From the NCBI GenBank assembly GCA_021778295.1, contig JAJYCP010000004.1:1-37703 (forward strand): 37,703 bases of DNA. The letters run 5' to 3'. The first letter of the stretch is position 1. The number at the start of each line of letters is the position of its first letter. A model generated the notes under the pieces. That model did not search any database and had not been told where the DNA came from. It worked only from the letters and a program-made list of their open reading frames with translations. The stretch comes from a bacterium (GTDB lineage: Bacteria > Patescibacteriota > Minisyncoccia > Phycocordibacterales > Phycocordibacteraceae). Shown in pieces: positions 17,106 to 25,741 of the stretch. The position numbers and the translations under genes are program-made.

Positions 17106-18143
17106 TTAAGAAGCGCACGGGAGCAGGATGCGAACGGTTGTTCCCTTTCCAAGGGCGCTCTCGATGTGCAACTTCCCGCCGTGCGTTTCTATCGCCTCTT
17201 TCACGATGGCGAGGCCGAGGCCGGAGCCGCTCACGAGCGCCCGCGCGCTATCGGCGCGATAAAAGGGTTCGGTGACAAACAGGAGATCTTCAGGAGCTAT
17301 TCCGCAGCCGGTATCGGTAATGTTGATTTCGAACATAGTCCCTTTTCGCCCGAGTGTTACCGAAACTTTTCCTCCCGATCCCGTATATTTAATGGCATTC
17401 TCGATGCTGTTTGCGAATGCCCGCTCCAACGCTTCTTTCGTACCGTGAACCCGTTCCTTTTCGCTGCCCACTTCAAAAAAAGAACTGAGGGAAACGTCGC
17501 GAGCGAGCGCAAGCGGCGTAAGCTTGCGCACGACTTCGGTAAGCACTGCGGTTGGCGTGACAAGCGAATCGGGATTTTTATTATTTTTGACATGCATGAT
17601 ATCAAGCAACCCGTTCGCGATGCGTGCAAGCGCATCGACTTCGTCGATATTCTTTTTCAGAAGTTCTTTCGTATCGTCAATCGTTGCGGAATGATCCCGC
17701 AATAACACTTCGCTATCGGTCTTCATGATGGTGAGCGGCGTACGTAATTCATGCGCGGCATCCGCAAGGAAACGGCGCTCGCGCGCGCGAGATTCTCTGA
17801 GAGGGCGAAGCGTGAGGCTTGTGAGGAAAAATACTGCAACGACAACGACAAGAAGCACGATGCCGTCGAGAGTAAGCAGTTGGGTTTGGAGCACGTCTGC
17901 GACCTGTTTCAGTGCAATTTGCTGGGCGGCATCCGTTGCGAAGTTCCCTTCGAGGGAATTTGCGATGCCGTTCATGAGCACTCCGTAGAGCAGGTAGCTG
18001 AATAGTCCGAGAATGACACTGGCCGTCGCCGCATAGATACCCGTGAGCGCAAGGCGCGCGGAGAAGAACTCGTCACGCTTCCAGTTTGTAGCCAATGCCG
18101 CGAATCGTTTTGATGCCGGTATGTGCGTCATGTAGTTTCCCAC
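17106..18143 (-). CDS. Sensor histidine kinase (start uncertain)
   Basis: Two TM helices; H-box FLADAAHELRTPLTIM, N-box NSIENAIKYTGSG, G-boxes DTGCGIAPED and GSGLGLAIVKEAIE. The annotated start overlaps the response regulator 3' end. Confidence 0.93.
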   Translation of the reverse strand: MGNYMTHIPASKRFAALATNWKRDEFFSARLALTGIYAATASVILGLFSYLLYGVLMNGIANSLEGNFATDAAQQIALKQVADVLQTQLLTLDGIVLLVVVVAVFFLTSLTLRPLRESRARERRFLADAAHELRTPLTIMKTDSEVLLRDHSATIDDTKELLKKNIDEVDALARIANGLLDIMHVKNNKNPDSLVTPTAVLTEVVRKLTPLALARDVSLSSFFEVGSEKERVHGTKEALERAFANSIENAIKYTGSGGKVSVTLGRKGTMFEINITDTGCGIAPEDLLFVTEPFYRADSARALVSGSGLGLAIVKEAIETHGGKLHIESALGKGTTVRILLPCAS

Positions 18144-18756
18144 GAAGATTTTTTATATGCACATCGACCGTATTGCTAAAGGATGAGTCGGCAAAATCCC
18201 ACGCATGCGCATAGAGCGTATCACGGGTTACCGCTTCGCCCTCATGCCGCATGAGATACTCGAGCACCATGAACTCTTTTAACGTGAGGATAAGCGGCTG
18301 GCCGTTGAGCAGAATTACATGTCCCTGGATATCCAGGGTCAGATCCCCGACGCCCAGGGTAGACAGCTGCCGGGCCGGTTCGCGACGCAAGAGCGCGCGA
18401 ATGCGCGCAATGAGTTCATCAAATGCAAATGGTTTTGCAAGATAATCATCGGCGCCTGCGTTTAATCCTTCCACGGTTTCTTCGGTCATGCCGCGTGCGG
18501 TGAGCATGAGCACCGGCAAGTAAATCCCCTCCGCCCTCCACGCGCGGCACACCGCAGTGCCGTCTTTCCCGGGAAGCATGACGTCAAGCAGTACGAGGTC
18601 ATACTCCTGCCGATTGACACTGATCCGCCGCTCGGCCTCCCTGCCGTCATATACACAGTCAACCGCGTAGCCTTCCTGTTCAAGCCCTCGTTTGAGGCTT
18701 GTGGCGAGCTTTTGATTATCTTCGACGACAAGAATTTTCACTTGGATACGGTACAT
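18073..18756 (-). CDS. OmpR-family DNA-binding response regulator
   Basis: MYRIQVKILVVEDNQ..., DLVLLDVMLPGKDG, LMLTARG, DDYLAKPFAFDELIARIRAL, C-terminal winged helix DVHIKNLRGKL...IKTIRGIGYKLE. ORF track opens at 18912, overlapping the tRNA. Confidence 0.95.
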   Translation of the reverse strand: MYRIQVKILVVEDNQKLATSLKRGLEQEGYAVDCVYDGREAERRISVNRQEYDLVLLDVMLPGKDGTAVCRAWRAEGIYLPVLMLTARGMTEETVEGLNAGADDYLAKPFAFDELIARIRALLRREPARQLSTLGVGDLTLDIQGHVILLNGQPLILTLKEFMVLEYLMRHEGEAVTRDTLYAHAWDFADSSFSNTVDVHIKNLRGKLHDAHTGIKTIRGIGYKLEA

Positions 18757-18774
18757 CAATTGTATGAAGAAGTC

Positions 18775-18825
18775 ATGAAGTCCTTTCGTGCCACGCCCCT
18801 CGCGGGGGTTTGAGAAGGGTTCTAA
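18775..18825. repeat. Degenerate right-end relic of the interspersed element
   Basis: agtcctttcgtgccacgcccctcgcgggggtttgagaagggttctaa aligns with the right ends of copies 1 and 2. Confidence 0.6.
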
Positions 18826-18855
18826 TATGACGTCCTTTGCATGAGCACTAGAGGG

Positions 18856-18926
18856 TGCGGGTACCGGGAATCGAACCCGGGTCTCAACCTTGGGAAGGTC
18901 GCATTCTGCCACTAAACCATACCCGC
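18856..18926 (-). tRNA. tRNA-Gly(CCC)
   Basis: GCGGGTATGGTTTAGTGGCAGAATGCGACCTTCCCAAGGTTGAGACCCGGGTTCGATTCCCGGTACCCGCA; CCA not fully encoded (ACCC). Confidence 0.94.
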
Positions 18927-18936
18927 TCCTATTTCT

Positions 18937-19272
18937 TCAGAACCAGCTCCAGAAACGCTGCCACCAGGTCGGCGTCGCGGTCGGCGTCGCGGTCGGCGTC
19001 ACCACCACGATAACCTCTTCCCCGGGTCGCGCAACCCCGAATGCGGTTCGAATGGCCGCATCCTGTCCATGAGCTGTTTTAAGCGCGGCAAGATTCGCTT
19101 CGAGCGTCGTTTTCCGCTTTTCGAGTGCCTGATACTGCCACTGCACGTCGTGCGCTTGAGACACCGCAACTTGGGCTTTTTCGACGAGCCCCCAGATACT
19201 CGACAAAAGCCAAAAAATAACGAGTAAAAGCACCCCTATGATAATCCCTTGCCGCATTTGTCTTGCGCGCAT
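18937..19272 (-). CDS. Small membrane coiled-coil protein, FtsL/DivIC-like
   Basis: One TM near N-terminus, coiled coil (WQYQALEKRKTTLEANLAALKT), RTAFGVARPGEEVIVVV typical of septum formation initiator proteins; TPTATPTATPTW tail. Confidence 0.75.
   Translation of the reverse strand: MRARQMRQGIIIGVLLLVIFWLLSSIWGLVEKAQVAVSQAHDVQWQYQALEKRKTTLEANLAALKTAHGQDAAIRTAFGVARPGEEVIVVVTPTATPTATPTWWQRFWSWF
18967..19002. repeat. 12-bp tandem repeat x3
   Basis: ggtcggcgtcgc ggtcggcgtcgc ggtcggcgtcac, encoding TPTATPTATPT on the minus strand. Confidence 0.9.
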
Positions 19273-19312
19273 GGTTTCCAGTATAACGCAGCGGACAAGA
19301 GAGCGATAACCG

Positions 19313-21130
19313 CTACCGATCGCTCTCTTGCACCATCTTCATGAAGACTTCCTCGGGAATGTTTACCTTGCCTTTGCCGCGTTCGAGCATTTTCTTTTTC
19401 CCGCGTTTCTGCTTATCGAGAAGCTTGTTTTTACGCGATACGTCCCCGCCGTAGAGATAGCCCGTGACATCCTTTCGCATCGCCGAGAGCGTTCTGGACG
19501 CTATGATGCGTCCCTGCGATCTTGCCTGGATCTTAGTCACAAAAAGCTGTTTCGGCAGGATCGCATACAGCCGCTCCACCATCTTCTCGGCTTCTTCCTG
19601 GACTCTGCGCCGCGCGACAACACGCGCAAATGCCGGTACTGGCTCCTCGGCGACGAGCACATCGAGCCGTACGACGTCTGCCGGACGTTCGCTCATGAGT
19701 TCGTACGAGAGCGATGCGTAGCCCGAAGAAATATTTTTCAACGTATCGAAAAAACCGCGCATGAGCTCCCGGAGCGGCATCTCTACCATCATTTCGATGC
19801 GTCCGTCCTGATGGGTCTCGGTCGCGAGTGTCCGCGCCTCATGCTCGTACAGCACCTGGATGAGCGCGCTCAACGCGTCCGGCGGCGTAATGATAGTGAC
19901 TTTCGCCCACGGCTCCTCGATTTTCGCGATAGTGCCATGCTCGGGAAATTTTGCAGGCGTATAGACGATCTCGCGCGCGCCGCTTGTGCTGGTGACCGTA
20001 TAGGAAATGGTCGGGATGGTAACGATGAGCGAAAGGGCGAATTCGCGCTTCAGGCGCTCGGTGATTATCTCAAGATGCAAGAGCCCGAGGAAGCCGCACC
20101 GGAATCCTCTTCCCAGCACGCCGGAAGATTCCTCCTCGAAAGAAAGCGAGGAGTCGGAAAGGCGCAGGCGCAGGAGCGATTGCCGCAGGAGCGGAAGGTC
20201 ATCCTGGCTTTCCGGGTATAGTGAGGCCCAGACGACCGGGCGCGGACGCCCATAACCGGGTAATGCCGGCAGGCTCCCTCTTGCGGCCCCGATAGTGTCG
20301 CCGACCGCGACGATGCCCGGTTCTTTGATGCCCGTCACGACATAACCGATTTCTCCTTCCGAAAGCGAGTTGGTGGAAGTTTCTTCAGGCGCAAAGATGC
20401 CTGTTTCAAGCGCGGTGAAATTTTTCCCCGCAGCGCGAAACGTAAGCGGCTGGCCCTTTCTGAAGATACCGTCAAAGACGCGCAAAAATACCGTGACGCC
20501 GCGGTGCGTCGAATAGGAAAAATCGAAAATGAGGCCTCGCGGTTCCGTGCCGGAACCGGGCGCGAAACTGCGGGGTGCCGGTATGCGGCTCACGATCGCT
20601 TCAAGGAGCTCGTCAACGCCTGCGCCTGTCTTCCCCGACACGGCACATACTTCTTCTTTCGATACGTGGAGAAGATGTGCCAGCTCGCGGACGACTTCCT
20701 CCACGCGCGCGGCGGGAGAATCGATTTTTGAGACAACCGGAATGATCGCGCATTTCTGCGCCTGTGCCGCCGCGAGCGTCGTCAGCGTTTGCGCCTGTAC
20801 GCCTTGCGTTGAATCAACAAGAAGGAGTACTCCTTCGACCGCCTTCAGGGCCCGAGAAACTTCGTAGGAAAAATCGATGTGGCCCGGAGTATCAATGAGG
20901 TTCAGGACATATTCCGTCGATCCGTCTCGGGCGCGATAGTGCATGCGCACGGGCTGCATTTTTATAGTTATGCCGCGCTCTCGCTCGAGATCCATGCGAT
21001 CGAGCACCTGATCGCGCATCAAACGCGCCGGAATAGTCCCGGTGCGCTCGAGGAGTCGGTCTGCAAGCGTCGACTTCCCGTGGTCGACGTGCGCAATGAT
21101 GGAAAAATTACGGATATGTTCTGGGTTCAC
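19313..21130 (-). CDS. lepA: Elongation factor 4 (LepA)
   Basis: IIAHVDHGKSTLADRLL, DLERERGITIKMQPVRM, DTPGHIDFSYEVSRAL, CGFLGLLHLEI, C-terminal KNKLLDKQKRGKKKMLERGKGKVNIPEEVFMKMVQ. Confidence 0.97.
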   Translation of the reverse strand: MNPEHIRNFSIIAHVDHGKSTLADRLLERTGTIPARLMRDQVLDRMDLERERGITIKMQPVRMHYRARDGSTEYVLNLIDTPGHIDFSYEVSRALKAVEGVLLLVDSTQGVQAQTLTTLAAAQAQKCAIIPVVSKIDSPAARVEEVVRELAHLLHVSKEEVCAVSGKTGAGVDELLEAIVSRIPAPRSFAPGSGTEPRGLIFDFSYSTHRGVTVFLRVFDGIFRKGQPLTFRAAGKNFTALETGIFAPEETSTNSLSEGEIGYVVTGIKEPGIVAVGDTIGAARGSLPALPGYGRPRPVVWASLYPESQDDLPLLRQSLLRLRLSDSSLSFEEESSGVLGRGFRCGFLGLLHLEIITERLKREFALSLIVTIPTISYTVTSTSGAREIVYTPAKFPEHGTIAKIEEPWAKVTIITPPDALSALIQVLYEHEARTLATETHQDGRIEMMVEMPLRELMRGFFDTLKNISSGYASLSYELMSERPADVVRLDVLVAEEPVPAFARVVARRRVQEEAEKMVERLYAILPKQLFVTKIQARSQGRIIASRTLSAMRKDVTGYLYGGDVSRKNKLLDKQKRGKKKMLERGKGKVNIPEEVFMKMVQESDR

Positions 21131-22809
21131 GGTTGTGCCGGTTCGTCGGCGGAAGGTGCCAGAACAGCGACTCGTCCGCTCCTTGAGCGCACGAGCCTGT
21201 CCAACGCATTTACCATAACGCTAAATTCTTCGTTTTTCACGACGAGGAGCACAAGTGTCGCAACGGCAAGGCCCACCATACCCGCGATAAATCCTTGTGT
21301 TAGGACGGATGCAAGCGTCGTCAGAGGCGCGATACCGCCCTCAATCGCAAGAACGACGTGGGCCGCTGTACCGCCGAAAAGAGCTGCGGCGAACCCGTCT
21401 CGAAGCGGGCGCAAGAGCGTCCGCGAGAGCCCCGGAGCGACGCTATGAAGTGCATACAATGAGAGGATGGCGAGAAATATCTGGCCGAGCGTCGCGGCAA
21501 GGGCGAGAAGCAGAATATCGGTCCCGGGCACATTGCCGACACGCAAGAAAGTAGCGAGCATGGAAGGGAGTCCCGTTTTCGGCAAAAGGAGAAACCCGAT
21601 CGCGAGAAACGCGGTGAGTACGCCGCCGGCGAGCTGATAGAAAAGCGGCCGCCATGACTGCCGTACCGCATAGAGCGCACGCGAGAAAAGGAGGACGAGC
21701 CCTTGCGCGACCAATCCCACGGCAAGGATTGCCAGGAGCGCCGCAGTGAGACGCGTCGCACCCCAGTCAAATGCGCCGGTTCCAAGGATCACACGCACGA
21801 TATGCGCGCGCAGGACGATAATGAGCCCGAGAAACACTATCGACCAGAGGATGATGTGTCGTGCGCTTGCCGAGAGAATCCCGGTAAACTCGGCGCGGCG
21901 CTCAAGTGCCGATGCTTCGGAAAGCGCCGGGAATGCCGCTACGGCGTATGAACCGCCGATGAGCGCGAGCGGGACCGCTTCGAGATTGCCGGCGAGCGTG
22001 AAGACGGACACCGCGCCCGTGCCGAGCCGCGAAGCGAGTGCGGTAAGCACGAGCGCGGTAATCGAGCCCATACCAAGTGCGAGCGAACGCGGCACGGAAT
22101 CGCGCACGATTGGCACTATGCGCGCAAGAGTCGGCGGCCGCAGGCGCGGCATTACGCCCGCATGCATCACGACCGGAATATGCACCACGAGATACGCGAG
22201 CGCGCCCATGACGACACCTGCGCCGATTCCCGGGAGACCGAAACGCGGGTACAGGAAGAGTATGCCGAAGATGATGCCGAGATTGTAGAGCACGGGCGAG
22301 AGCGCGAAGATGAAGAATCGCCGGTGCACCTGCGTCACGCTCGCGAGTACGCCGGAAAGCCCGAGCAGTATGGGCTGCAGAAGCAGGATGCGCGCGAGCA
22401 GCACGAATTCCGCCTGATGCGCCGATGTGGCGAGATCCGGATACAGCAGCGCCAGCAGTTGCGGCATGAAGACCGCAAGTACCACGCAAATCGTGCCGCC
22501 GACACCGAGCAAGAATGATGCCGACTCAGAGAGAAGCTTCCGCGTCGTTTCCCTATCCATTCCCGTAATGCGGGGAATGATGACGTACGCGCTCACGAGC
22601 GAGGAAACGAGAGCGAACACGAGATCCGGAACGCGGAATGCCGCGTAATAGAGGTCGAGCACCGGCCCCGCTCCGAATGTGTGCGCGAAAGTACGATCGC
22701 GCAGGAGTGCGAGGGCTTGCGAGGCGAAGGTGAGCGCTGCGAGCAAATACGCGGCCTGGTGCAGGCCGCGTACTGGTGCCGCAATGCGATTAAGAAGCTT
22801 CCGAACCAT
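21127..22809 (-). CDS. murJ: Lipid II flippase MurJ/MviN-family
   Basis: About 14 TM; ALTFASQALALLRDRTFAHTFGAGPVLDLYYAAFRVPDLVF, SLALGMGSITALVLTALASRLGTGAVS; 4-bp overlap with lepA. Confidence 0.9.
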   Translation of the reverse strand: MVRKLLNRIAAPVRGLHQAAYLLAALTFASQALALLRDRTFAHTFGAGPVLDLYYAAFRVPDLVFALVSSLVSAYVIIPRITGMDRETTRKLLSESASFLLGVGGTICVVLAVFMPQLLALLYPDLATSAHQAEFVLLARILLLQPILLGLSGVLASVTQVHRRFFIFALSPVLYNLGIIFGILFLYPRFGLPGIGAGVVMGALAYLVVHIPVVMHAGVMPRLRPPTLARIVPIVRDSVPRSLALGMGSITALVLTALASRLGTGAVSVFTLAGNLEAVPLALIGGSYAVAAFPALSEASALERRAEFTGILSASARHIILWSIVFLGLIIVLRAHIVRVILGTGAFDWGATRLTAALLAILAVGLVAQGLVLLFSRALYAVRQSWRPLFYQLAGGVLTAFLAIGFLLLPKTGLPSMLATFLRVGNVPGTDILLLALAATLGQIFLAILSLYALHSVAPGLSRTLLRPLRDGFAAALFGGTAAHVVLAIEGGIAPLTTLASVLTQGFIAGMVGLAVATLVLLVVKNEEFSVMVNALDRLVRSRSGRVAVLAPSADEPAQP

Positions 22810-22832
22810 CCCTTATATGGTATCACCCCTGC

Positions 22833-25205
22833 TTACTTCACCGGTGTCGAGGATGCTGAGAGAAGATTCGCGGGGAATGGATCTTGGTTCTTTTGCAGTG
22901 CCGTGATCTGCGCCCCAACCGCTTTTGCATTGCTTGCTGAGAAATCCGCAATGGCCTGCAGCTGTGCGAGTGCATTTTTGTAATCGTTCTGTTTTGCATA
23001 CACGGCCGCAAGGAAGTAGCGCGCATTCGCAAACTGAGGATTTGCGGCGACCGCTCCCGAAAGTGCGGCGGTAGCGCCGGCGAGATCGCCCTCGGCGGCG
23101 CTCAAGATGCCGACCTGGAAGAGGATGTTCGGATTGTTCGGTGTGAAGTAGGCGGCAGCTTCTGCGGATGCGAGAGCGCCTTTCACGTTGCCGTCCTGAA
23201 CCTCAAGTTGCGAGAGGAGGAAAATTGCCGCTGTATAATCCTGCTTCAACGCAATGGCGGATTTCAAGTCGGTCTCGGCTGCGGCGGTGTCACCGTTTGC
23301 AATGTTGAGCTGCGCGATGATGTACGGTATCTGCGGATCCGTCGGATTGAGGGCCTGCGCTTTCTCATAGGCGGTGTTTGCGCTCGCGTAGGCGCCGGAA
23401 ATCTTCAAGGGTACCGCCTGTGCGTAAAGATTCCCGAGCATGAGCCAATTTCGGTAGTCGGAGGGCGCGAGATTTGCCGCAGTGAGAGCCGCATTGATGC
23501 CGGAGGAGAGTGATGCTTGGAATTGCTGTTGCGCGGCGGTTTTTGATATCGTTGAAGAAGCAACTATCTGTCCGAGGCGTGCGGTGGCGACGCCGGCTTC
23601 GATTTGATAAGCGGCCGCGCTCGGTGCGAACGAGATAGAGTTCTGTGCTGCCTGGTCGGCCGCATTGAGATTGCCGGCAGCAAACGCGTTCTCCGCTTTT
23701 GTAAGCTCAGTTGCGGCTATGTAGTGTCCGACGAGCGCATACGCGGCAACAACCGATGAGAGCAAGAGAAGCGTGAGGAAGAACACGATAACGAAACCGA
23801 GGCGAGGACTGCGTGCGAACAGCACTCCTCGCTGTCCGCTGCCAAGAGCGAAGCGTGTCGTCGACACGAAGAGACCCGCGAAGACGAAAGCGAGAACGAG
23901 AATCACCGTGTTTGGCAGACCGAACACCGCGGTGGTAAAGAGGTAGAGCATCGCGACAAACGACAGTATCGCGACGTAACGGGTAAAGGCATCCTGCGGC
24001 GCCCGCAAAATAAGCATGCGCAGACCGAATACGAGAAGCAGCCCAAAAAAGGCAATCCACGCAAAGGCCCCCACAAGGCCGGTCGTCACGAACGAGGTCG
24101 GGATGAATCCGATGCCGGAGGCGAAGTCGACGTTCCAAAAGACGGTCGAGTTGAGCGCCGCGTCACGATACTTGAGCCACTCGACGCCAAAGGTGCCCGG
24201 ACCGGAGCCGAAGATTGGAGCCGTGGCGTACACGTTATGCCCAACCGAGAGCGTTGACTGCAAAGACGGACGGACGGAGAGCAGGTTTACATGGAGCGCG
24301 TTTGCTAAAGCGTTCCCGAGCGTCCCTCCCACGAGGAAAAAGAGCGAGAGAGCGAGTACCGTAAGCGGAAGAACGAGCGGGCGATGGCCTGTGTCCGTGC
24401 CGGACGGCGCTTCGCTTATGACGACCGTCTCGTCGAGATCGGTATCTGCGGCTTCCGGACCGCGATGCATCACCGCCTCAACGAAGAGGCCGAGTGAAAC
24501 GAGGGCAATCAGGGTCCAGATGAATGAAGAGTTCGCAACCGCAAGCAGCGCGAGCGCGAGAACACCGCTGGCAAGAAGCGCTCGATGCGCGCGCTCCGGA
24601 AGCTCGAGGAAGCGGAGCGTGATGAGTATGGCGACGACGCCAAGTCCAAGCAGGAATGCGAGATCGCCGAAAGAACCGACTATCGAAAATGACGGAGCGA
24701 TGAAATTCGGCGCGAACTGTCCGACGACAAGAACGAGCATTTCAAGAACGACGATGATGCTGAACACGAAAAAACCAGTGGAAAGAAAAGAACGGTAGTG
24801 TTCGGGACGCCGCAGCACGAAAGCCGTCAAGGTGGCGAGAACAGTCGCCACGAGCATGAAGCCGAGCGTATCCGGCTCAAGCATGTTCCCCCAAAGGGCG
24901 CTCATAAATGAAACTCCTGAAAATACCGCCGAAAGCGCATAAGCGGCAACCGGAAGCCATAGCGCGCCAATAAGCGCAAAAGGCGGCACAATTATGTTGC
25001 CCTTCGAAAGACGAGCGAGGATATAGAGCGCAAGCGTCACCAGCGCACCCGCGGCAAGGATGAAAGTCTTCGTCGCCGTAAATGGTACCGATGCGGACGG
25101 GATAAAGACGAACAGCGCTGCGATAAGCGTAACGTTCAGAGCCCATATGCTGAGCGTCTCGAGCGAACGGGAACGCGGGACGACGGCTGATTGCTGTAAA
25201 GACAT
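22833..25205 (-). CDS. O-antigen ligase/polymerase-like membrane protein with C-terminal TPR repeats
   Basis: About 12 TM, APIFGSGPGTFGVEWLKYR loop, then TPR-like ALNPTDPQIPYIIAQLNIANGDTAAAETDL..., FTPNNPNILFQVGILSAAEGDLAGA.... Confidence 0.82.
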   Translation of the reverse strand: MSLQQSAVVPRSRSLETLSIWALNVTLIAALFVFIPSASVPFTATKTFILAAGALVTLALYILARLSKGNIIVPPFALIGALWLPVAAYALSAVFSGVSFMSALWGNMLEPDTLGFMLVATVLATLTAFVLRRPEHYRSFLSTGFFVFSIIVVLEMLVLVVGQFAPNFIAPSFSIVGSFGDLAFLLGLGVVAILITLRFLELPERAHRALLASGVLALALLAVANSSFIWTLIALVSLGLFVEAVMHRGPEAADTDLDETVVISEAPSGTDTGHRPLVLPLTVLALSLFFLVGGTLGNALANALHVNLLSVRPSLQSTLSVGHNVYATAPIFGSGPGTFGVEWLKYRDAALNSTVFWNVDFASGIGFIPTSFVTTGLVGAFAWIAFFGLLLVFGLRMLILRAPQDAFTRYVAILSFVAMLYLFTTAVFGLPNTVILVLAFVFAGLFVSTTRFALGSGQRGVLFARSPRLGFVIVFFLTLLLLSSVVAAYALVGHYIAATELTKAENAFAAGNLNAADQAAQNSISFAPSAAAYQIEAGVATARLGQIVASSTISKTAAQQQFQASLSSGINAALTAANLAPSDYRNWLMLGNLYAQAVPLKISGAYASANTAYEKAQALNPTDPQIPYIIAQLNIANGDTAAAETDLKSAIALKQDYTAAIFLLSQLEVQDGNVKGALASAEAAAYFTPNNPNILFQVGILSAAEGDLAGATAALSGAVAANPQFANARYFLAAVYAKQNDYKNALAQLQAIADFSASNAKAVGAQITALQKNQDPFPANLLSASSTPVK

Positions 25206-25295
25206 AGAATTCGTATTGAATTTATTCGGTGCTAATACCGTTCAGTATACCGTGTAGTCATACTTGTCTAGACACTCGTCCACAGAAATATAGTG

Positions 25296-25304
25296 TGGTA
25301 TAAT
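25296..25304 (+). promoter_or_regulatory. Extended -10 element (TGGTATAAT) for rnpB
   Basis: tggtataat 6-7 nt before the inferred RNA 5' end; no clear -35. Confidence 0.65.
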
Positions 25305-25308
25305 ATGG

Positions 25309-25672
25309 TCCGGCCGGGCCAGGTGATTGCCCCTAAAAAAATTGCGGGGAGGAAAGTCCGAACACGGCCCCGTCTTCAAGGCGGGGAGAACGGTAGCGGG
25401 TAACGCCCGCACGCCGTAAGGCGCGAGGTGCGAGCAGAGACGCTTCCGACGAAAGGCAGGAAGCGTCTTCCGGAGCGAAAGCTCCGGAAGACGAGTTCTC
25501 GAGGCGACTCGGGAGGTGAAACGGCTAAATCCTTACCTCCGTGCAAGGCCGTGTCCGTCCTTTGTGACGGAAGTGCCGCTTGAGGTTCCGAGCGATCGGG
25601 ATCCCAGATAAATAATCACCTCGGTTCTCTTCAGGGGAATCCAGACAGAATTCGGCTTATCGGCCCGGCCGA
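25309..25672 (+). ncRNA. rnpB: RNase P RNA (rnpB, bacterial type A)
   Basis: P1 pairing ccggccgggcc/ggcccggcc; CR-I gaggaaagtccgaacac; agagacgcttccg; ggaggtgaaacggctaaatcc; 3' acagaattcggcttat. Strong GAAA-capped hairpin cgtcttccggagc-gaaa-gctccggaagacg. Confidence 0.93.
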
Positions 25673-25673
25673 T

Positions 25674-25715
25674 CAAATGCGAAAACCCACGCTCCTGCGT
25701 GGGTTTTCGCATTTG
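25674..25715. terminator. Bidirectional terminator hairpin between rnpB and nrdJ
   Basis: caaatgcgaaaacccacgc-tcct-gcgtgggttttcgcatttg, perfect 19-bp arms, convergent neighbours. Confidence 0.85.
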
Positions 25716-25741
25716 CTGGTGTGAAGAAGCGCTGGAACGGC

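Noticed and set aside
20504-20867. Long plus-strand ORFs opposite lepA and other genes
   Set aside because: Antisense shadow ORFs in a GC-rich coding region, Arg/Ser-rich and without recognisable motifs.
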